The translations under genes and the position numbers were made by a program. Of a stretch of DNA of 64,000 bases, positions 56,308 to 64,000 are shown in pieces. The notes under the pieces are model-generated. The model did not search any database. It was not told the DNA's origin and worked only from the letters and a program-made list of their open reading frames with translations. Each line of letters starts with the position of its first letter. Position 1 is the stretch's first letter. The stretch is from Rhododendron vialii (lineage: Eukaryota > Streptophyta > Magnoliopsida > Ericales > Ericaceae). The DNA is taken from assembly GCF_030253575.1 (NCBI RefSeq), contig NC_080569.1, positions 7,507,501 to 7,571,500 on the forward strand, in the 5' to 3' direction.

Positions 56308-56907
56308 GTTTCCAGTAAAATACGGACGAAGAATCCAAAGTTGTATCGACGGAACATGACAAGAAAGTCTACTGTTGTGGTCGTTTGATTAGAAAGAAAA
56401 TTATGTTGGAAAATGAAAATGAGAGAAAGTGAAGTGATGGAAGAGAAAATTTATTCTCTTCTATGTGTTTGATTAAAAAGAAGTTTTTTGTCAGAATTTT
56501 GAAAGAAAATGTGTATTGTTACTAACTTACCCTTAACATACAATGTGAATAATGATGGGAAATGAAAAATTATGGACATAACGGGAAGTGTCGTAAGAGA
56601 TGACCACTTTCACAAGAATATAAGAATTTATTGTGCTTTTAGTAAGAAAATGAAAGCTATAAAGTCATAAGCTTAAATGAGTTGTACAAGAAAATTTTCT
56701 TTCTAGCACTTTCTACTATATTCATGCTAATCAAACACCAAAAATGTATCTTTTTTTCCCTTCTATTTTCTTTATTTCCTATCATTTTCATTCTTATAAA
56801 ACGGACCAGAGACACGTATGGCCCCACCAATCACCAATATGTTGAGTCCACAATTTTGATGTTGAGATTGGGCTTGATATCCTTCATGGCTTCAACTCAA
56901 TCTCCAT
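56308..56907. other. Intergenic DNA, probably including the ABCG 3' end
   Basis: AT-rich, with GAAAATGAAAGAAAA-like composition between 56390 and 56540 and its rough complement near 56690-56800, suggesting a decayed foldback. No gene is supported. Confidence 0.35.
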
Positions 56908-59900
56908 TTATCTTTTCTGAAAGTTGAGAGCTTTGACAGAGATAGCGAACATGGAAAAGAAAAAGACAGAAAAGCCGATAAGCACTGCTACTGAAACTCC
57001 AAGCATCCCAGGGCCATAGCCAAAAGTAACTTCTATGTACTCTTTCACGGGGCCCTTAAAACCATGTCCTACGATCAATGTTTCCACATCCCCGAGCTGA
57101 GAGGTAATGATTCCCCGGAGGGTCCATGATATAGGACTAATGTAGTAAAACCAGATCCACCACACTGGGATACTCTGTATAAAGACAAAAGCAGTGGAAG
57201 AAGAAGAAAATCGTAAGTTGGTCACATTTAGAGAAAACAAGTGCGATTCTTCTGATGGATAAGAAGTCAGGGTCAGCTGGAGAAAAGTAATAAAAGCAAT
57301 GAGGTTTTAACGTTCTGATTACAATTTCACATTGGAATTTAAAGCAACTTGTCGCATGAGAGAAATATGATACTTACCGGTTTTGGAATAAGGAAACCAG
57401 AGAGGAGATTCCATAGTGAGTAAAATGCAGAAGAAATAACCGCAGCCAAGTTTTGGGAAGGTGTAAGGCCAACGGCCATCATGCCGTAGAAAGTAAAGTA
57501 CATGAAAGTGAGAAACATGAACAGTACATAGAGGAAAAATTTGCCTGCAATAGAGAAATTTATTCACGTCAATGCATTTCTATTTTATGTGATAAAAAAG
57601 GAACATCAAAATTGGCAGACTTAAAGTACACAGCCAATGACTATGCAAAGAGATACACTGAAAAAGTCAGCAGTGCTACGTTTCAATGGTTTAGGGACAT
57701 TTGTGAGGAAATATAGAAGAGGTAATAGATTGATAAGGCAGACCAATTAAATAAAAAGCTAAGCTCCATTGACTAATAATCATGGCCACTGTGACTGGAC
57801 TCAATAACAATGGGAATCACAGATAAAAAATTTGTCGCGGTTAATTTAGTCCATATGAAAAATATGGATAAATCATGAAAATTGCACACCATGCAGTTGA
57901 ATCAGTTGTGTCTCTAAGTTAAATGCAGGCAAATAGCAGACACAGGATAAGCAGATTCCAGTTACCTGGATATAAGTTTGTTTGAACATGAATTTAAGCT
58001 GTGTCTGCCAAATGTCATTTTTCACTTCTTAAATATATACTTAAGTACTTAACAGGTCTCCATCACTATCCCAATGAAAACTCATAAATTCCATTTGCTT
58101 TAGTGTATAATTATTGCTTTACATGTACCCAAGAAAAAAAAACCTCACTATAAGAATCTGTGAATTCCGAAATATGATTTGCAGGAAGCTCTGCTGCATT
58201 ACTCAAGGTAAATATTTTGGAAAAGTACCATTGTTATGTTGTTACCCGGAGTCAGAACTAGGAACTTTTTGGAAGAAAATAGTTCCTGCTAATTTTGCTT
58301 TTTAACTAGCCAAGTTATAGTCTGTACAGTGTCTTGTTGGGCGTACCATAAAGTCATAATTAGACGATTCTCTGTAATTATTCTATACTTGCCCTGTTAG
58401 TCCAGGACCGGGCACAAGGAACAGAATAACCAAGGGAAAGTTTAGGCAACTTTCTGACATGGAAAAGCTAGATGTTAAGAAGCTGTCAATTATATCCTTT
58501 TCCCGGTACCATGAACTTTATGTGGAAGGTAGGATCCCTTGTTCCTTCATAGTCCTAAGGGCAATGGTTTCCTTCTTAATCGAACAATTGATTTATATAA
58601 GGACAATATATTGGCAATAAAGAAGATCTATTATCTAAACTTAAAATAAAGAATATAAAAAAAACCAAAGAAGCCATGTGAAAAAGATCATACCGACTGT
58701 CCTTTCAAAATCCATCATGAAATATGTAATTAGACCAAATAAAATTGTCTGCACCGCAATGTATGGTATCTCCACAAGGCCCTGTCAAGAAAATTGAAGA
58801 TATTTATTTCCTGTGCAAACTGTCATAGGGAAAATACTCTGACATTTTTACAAAGTCTGTATAGTGTTTGGGAAGATGAGAACCAGGAAATGATACGTGG
58901 TGCAGTCCAATTGACATGGCATAACAATTACCTTGCAAATTTCGTGAACAGTCTGTATGGTTTTGAGAAGGGTAAGTCGACGAAATTCTATGTGCACATC
59001 CCAGTAATTTGTCCGTTGGATGCAACATAATAGATTAAAACTACATTTTTACCCCTTACAATTGGTAATGGCTAGGTTTTACCAATAAAAACTTGACCTG
59101 GTCTCTATTATGACAACCAAGAATCTTTGCCAAACAAGCCATAGATATTTGATAGTGTGACGAAGATTTAATTTCATTTCTTGTTGACCATTTCCAAGGA
59201 ATAGGTCAGATATAAATAATAATAGCTCTATTAAGTTCTCGGCAAGAAGTTCCTGAAAAGTAAAGCTCATTGGATACCACCATGCTAGAGATATGCAGGT
59301 GTAGCCTATACTCCCAATATTCGAATGAACACATTTCGGTTGAGGGCCTTCTATTTGCAATGACATACGCAACGAAACGGTATCAAGAACTAACCTGGGC
59401 TGCAGCATAAGGAAATGGGGAGTACATTCCAGCAGCTTTTTCTCTATAGAAAACAGTTCTCTCAATTGAAACTATTGGTTGTACGGATGACGCATTACTG
59501 ACGCCAAGAAACAAGCATGAGGAATAAAGAGCTCCTAGGACCACATATAAGTTCTGAGTCGAGTCCCTGCACAAGATAAAATAGACAAGGTAAATTTTGG
59601 ACACCGAAGATTGACAGTCCTAGGGAATGACAAGAAATCAATAACAATCATATTTGGAATGCCCTTGAATTCTAACAAATATTCACAAGGTAGGAATCTA
59701 ATATAGGAGGCCAGGGTCAAATTATCCACACTTCCAAAGAAAAAACTGCTTGTGCCAAACATTTATCATTTTGTTTTTTGATAAGTTGCTCATTGTCAAA
59801 CATTTGTAAGGCAAATGCTATAGCAAACTCATCATTTTCCAAATCTGACGTCTTCATACGGAAACACCTCACCTTCAGCTTCAAGAAAGCCTATCGAAGT

Positions 59901-62900
59901 CATTCCAAGTCTGTCATGGGCTACCATGTCCATGTATATTACCTATGTGTTTAATTATATATCTTCCCATACAAGAAACAAGTGAAAGATCATTTTTCAA
60001 AACTAGAAACAGAAGGAGGTGTTTCTTCCACAATGACCAATAACACTCTAGGCTCAAGAAAACAGCTACTGAGTACTGACTAAGTCATTTCAAGAGACTG
60101 GTAACCTGATTTCTCCAAGCATTGCCCGCCCTAGAGGGGCTATGTCGTTTTATGTATCTATGTGCAGATTAGAGACAAGTGGAAGATCATCCTTTAAAAT
60201 TTGATATGGAAGGAAGGGACAGACAGCTGAAAAGTGTGTGCACAAAATAGAGAAATGGCTTTCAACACCAAGAGCAAAAACAAAATTACCTTTTATAACC
60301 AACCCCCCAAAATACTGTGCCAAGTATCAGTCCACTCAATGCAGTAAAGAATAATCTGACAACATTGTATGATGGACTTCTCCAATATACAATGTTTTGC
60401 TTCCATAGGCAAGATCTAAATTGGAAAAGTGCACTTTGAGAAAATGTCGTATCGAATTTTAAAGCTTCTGACTCAGGAGGTGGAATACTCATATGCTCAA
60501 TGGAATCTTCAACATCCCTGGATTTTATACCACAAAACTAAACATTAAATACATCCACCATATAACTTAACAGCATTGTTTGTTTGAGTAGCACAAAAAT
60601 GAACAGATATCACCTAAATTGTTGAGAATTCTTGTATATCTCAGCAAAGTCCTGGCCAATTCTCTGTTCAGCAGCAGGCGTACTGATCTCTAGCATCCAA
60701 GTTGCAGGATTGTAACCCATGGGAATAGGAGGGATTCCACAGATCCCCTGGGCAATGAAAGTATAAATGCAGATCAACACAAGTATTGGTATGAAAGATG
60801 GGTGTAGAAAGAGACTACAGAGTGATGACTGTGGTTGTATAGGAGTAGAAGTGTACAACAGAAGCATACCTGAAAATAGTTGATCATGGTTTGTGACTTC
60901 TCACCAAGCTTCCCGCCGTAGATTACTCGTCCTCCTCGTTTCATAAGAAGTAGCTGCCCAATGATGACCCAGTCAATGAAACCAGACTATTTTGTTACGC
61001 ACAACTCAAACTGCTATCTTATGAATCTAAGTCTGGCTAACCTCATCAAATGCTTCAAATATATCAATGCTTGGTTGATGTATGGTGCACACCACAGTTC
61101 TTCCAGTATCAACAGTATTACGAACAGCTCGCATAACAATGGCTGCAGCTCTTGCATCAAGTCCAGACGTAGGCTCATCCATAAAAATTATGGAAGGATT
61201 TGCCACAAGCTCCACTGCAATTGTTAAACGTTTTCTTTGCTCCGTAGATAAGCCAGTGCTACCAGGCAAACCTACCAAAGCATCCCTTAGAGTGTCAAGC
61301 TCCACCAATAGCATCACTTCTTCAACAAACTCCTGCAGAACATGACAGTGCAAATGTGTTATGGAATAGTACAAAACAACTGAACAAGCAAGCTGTACCA
61401 TAAGCTGATGGTACAACAGTGTTTAGTGGAACTAACATGTCTTTTTGCTTCGTCCACTTCCTTGGGAAGGCGAAGACAGGAAGAGAACAAGAGAGACTCG
61501 AAAACTGTCACTTGAGGGGAATGTATATCATTTTGTTCGACGTAACCAGAAATTCTTGCAAAAGTACGCTGTTCTTTTGGGTACCCTGAGATTTTAACGT
61601 CCCCTTCAATGTAGCCACCAGTTTTCCTACCCGCAAGGACATCCATCAAAGTGGTCTTACCAGCTCCACTTGATCCAACTAAAGCTGTAAGAACGCCAGG
61701 TGAGAATACTCCACTCACGCTGGATAAGAGTTGCAACTTCTTTTCTGGAATGCCTTGAATGCTCATTTCCTAAGACACAGGCAGATTGCTTTCATTGTGT
61801 GAAAAAAGAAAAAAGGCATGCAAAAGGAAACATTAAGAGCTTGTAAATTCCACCTTTGGCATGTCAACAAAGTAGTTGACGTTATGGAAAGTCAGTGTTA
61901 AGGGTTGAAATGGGAGAATCATTCCCCTTTGTTTCGGCCTTTCCTGGACGGTTCCAGTAACCTGGTTATTTCCTGCTCAATCATGTTCAACACATGTGAA
62001 ATAAGTATTTGAGGAGAATGGTCCACTAAAGCAACAAACCAAAAAATTAAGGGAAATGCTAACCGCCACCCAATGGGAGGTGGATATCCTTCACATGTGT
62101 GTAAAAAGTGTATAAAAGGTATTGATGCATATAAAGTGCCTTGAAATTTGTGACGTGTTGAAATTCTAAACAGTGTCTTTATCTCCAGCTTAACCACTAT
62201 CCATGTGTTGAGACACTAAATATGTCTTTATCTCCAGCTAGCTCCACTATCCACTGGGCAGTATTGGCATGAAACAAATTTATTGTCAGAGCAAAAGAGG
62301 ATGTCTGACCACCATCTGCAGCTGAACTCTCTTCCATTGTGGCATTTGGTATCACCGTCTGGACATTCTTGATAGCTAAAGGAGAAAACACAAGAAACCA
62401 ACAGTTATTGAAGATTACATGCATGAACGTTCCACACAGGCCGCATGACACTAAAACAGAATACAAAGCACATAAATGTTTGAGACATACGTTTGAGGTA
62501 CGCCAGGGCCAAAGTCACCATGATATTGAAAAACACAGCATAAAGCAATAAAACGCCAACTCCGAGCCAATACCAGTAACCATCACTGGGTAGACCATAT
62601 AATTTGAGGATGTTGTATCCAATTGTAGAGTTTCCAAAGGCAGATGTCTGCAAAGTCATAGTGACAAAAGGTAACCAGATCAGTATGGCTATTATTCTGA
62701 AGAAAGAAAGTACAGTTGTCCAGGGGTCCTATAAGCACATGGTTAAAGCATCCAACTTAAAATCAACTGGCAATGAGTGGAGAGGCTACCCAAGCTCATA
62801 TACTAGTTTTGGAGGTTATAATTAACCAATGTGGGACAAGCCCCAACGCTCCCCCACACGTGCGACCACTGACCCGCATGTGAAGAGGTAAACAAACAAT

Positions 62901-63829
62901 TCATAACATTGGGATCAAAATGAAACAATGTGCACTTATGGCTCAAACAACTGGGCAAGCCTAGCTCTGATACCATGTTAAAGCATCCAACTCAAAATCA
63001 ATTGGCAATGAGTGAGAGGCTGCCAGGCTTGTAGAGTAGATTTGGAGGTTATAATTAACCAATGTGGGACAAGCTCTAACACACACCTTCATCCATCTTG
63101 TTGCAGTAAACTCGTTTACAGCAATTGCACGTTGCCCGTAGGATAATGGTGACAACCAAAATGCCCAAGACCACCATGGCTTGATCATGTCTGAGGTAAG
63201 AGGAACTCCGTCAACTAAAACGTAAGGTATTCGTAGAAGACATCGGATGAAAACTAAACAAGCCTTACCTTTTGGGATGATAAATCCGCCCAACAGGAAT
63301 ATAGCTAGCAATGAAGCTGACCCAAATGTATTGGCAATGATCATATCACGTGCAAGAGAAGCCATCATCCGGAACAGACCCAATGCCATTTGGTGTATTG
63401 AGAAGAGTAGGAACATATAGCGGAAAAACCTGTAACATTTAAGTGCTGTTGATGAGTATGAAGAAAATATAAATAGACATCTGAAAGATAGTTGTGGCCA
63501 AACAAGAGATACCTCCCCGCACCAGGTGCAAAACCAACGGTGTAGTATACAACACAAGACCATACAATAGCTTCAATGACTGAGTAAGGTACACGCAGAA
63601 TCCAACTAGTAATGGACCAAGCCCAGGCAGGATGAAAGAAATTATCTCTTTGCTTGTAAAAAACAGGAAGTCTAAATATCATAAGAGGCAGCTCAGAGAA
63701 TCCATTGAACATCATATGCACCAGTGCAAAAAACAGACAAGAAAGATAGAGGCTTCCATTTATCTCATCCGTTGGATGTATTCTTGTTCGCGAAAACACC
63801 GTACATGTCACAAACCCTACAAATGCAAC
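56908..63829 (-). CDS. Full-size PDR-type ABCG transporter, last 15 exons (partial)
   Basis: PDR/ABCG proteins export hormones, cutin precursors or other lipophilic compounds across the plasma membrane. Exons in order: 63513-63829, 63269-63429, 63087-63190, 62491-62647, 62313-62375, 61854-61972, 61437-61769, 61042-61332, 60870-60953, 60614-60747, 60290-60517, 59395-59566, 58694-58781, 57378-57544, 56908-57174. All are GT-AG with agreeing phases, giving 894 residues to the stop. They cover the end of the first membrane domain ([29 protein letters not shown]), the second nucleotide-binding domain (Walker [10 protein letters not shown], signature [20 protein letters not shown], Walker [13 protein letters not shown]) and the second membrane domain ending [10 protein letters not shown]. 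The first nucleotide domain lies beyond the right edge. Wording such as [21 protein letters not shown] recalls the ABCG31 branch, but I am not certain of the paralogue. A TRIM-like element (62740-63081) fills one intron. Confidence 0.93.
62740..63081 (-). mobile_element. TRIM-like miniature LTR element in an ABCG intron
   Basis: Two direct repeats of about 106 bp (62740-62848 and 62976-63081) begin TGGTTAAAGCATCCAAC or TGTTAAAGCATCCAACTC and end near GGGACAAGCYCYAAC. GCTCTGATACCA at 62964-62975 abuts the right repeat; its complement TGGTATCAGAGC is a Met-tRNA primer site, so the element runs on the minus strand. The flanks GCACA and CACAC give at best a 4 of 5 target duplication. The right end lies about five bases from the 5' splice site (GT at 63086). 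Confidence 0.75.
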
Positions 63830-64000
63830 CTGTAAAATATGAACTACAAAAAATTAGAAACTCTCTTTATGTGAATTCAAGGAAGAGAAGATGTACAGTT
63901 TGAGGTGCAAAGACTATACACCTAGTGGAGATTTGTCGAATAACTGTTAAATAATAAAAGCATCACCTCTTCTGTCTAAGATACACTATCAATAAGGGGA

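Noticed and set aside
55804..56357. Long minus-strand frames (157-175 codons) in the retroposed segment
   Set aside because: Low-complexity basic/Gln-rich translation from a G/T-rich strand, no domain, no splice or promoter context.

Overview
This is nuclear DNA from a flowering plant, most likely a woody eudicot. The genes have many small GT-AG introns, AT-rich introns and intergenic DNA, TATA boxes and (CT)n/(GA)n leader tracts. MITEs, SINE-like repeats and miniature LTR elements are abundant. The species cannot be fixed from the sequence. I see no bacterial, organellar or viral segment, no CRISPR array and no tRNA or rRNA gene. All exon models were built by hand from splice signals, reading-phase arithmetic and remembered family conservation; no alignment was run.

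Layout. 367-684 (-) is the first coding exon of a PI-specific phospholipase C that runs off the left edge. 5490-8208 (-) is a complete two-exon PDX1 (vitamin B6 synthesis). 11293-15826 (-) is a six-exon Rumi/CAP10-type O-glucosyltransferase. 23564-27819 (-) is a ten-exon APD-type membrane RING E3 ligase with one GC-AG intron. 29285-31797 (+) is a seven-exon ER cyclophilin (CYP20-1 type). 33984-37542 (-) is a two-exon myo-inositol kinase split by a 2.4 kb intron. 45481-49966 (+) is an eleven-exon vacuolar cation/H+ exchanger (CAX). 53801-54928 (+) is an intronless PRISE-type short-chain reductase whose catalytic Lys is replaced by His. 56908-63829 (-) holds the last 15 exons of a full-size PDR/ABCG transporter that continues past the right edge.

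The genes are not an operon or an obvious pathway cluster. PLC and myo-inositol kinase both belong to inositol metabolism, but nothing shows that their linkage matters. APD and CYP20-1 are divergent neighbours about 1.5 kb apart.

Between and inside the genes lies a dense set of small transposable elements. They include foldback/MITE elements (several with intact target-site duplications: TA, TAA or 9 bp), three TRIM-like miniature LTR elements carrying an initiator-Met-tRNA primer site, SINE-like repeats and a 739 bp retroposed segment with a 17 bp duplication. The most unusual pattern is a set of very short poly(A/T)-bearing insertions (about 16-60 bp), each flanked by a 13-16 bp direct repeat. 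They look like extreme 5'-truncated retrotransposition events. A second striking pattern is a hairpin core present at two loci with different but perfectly self-complementary outer arms.
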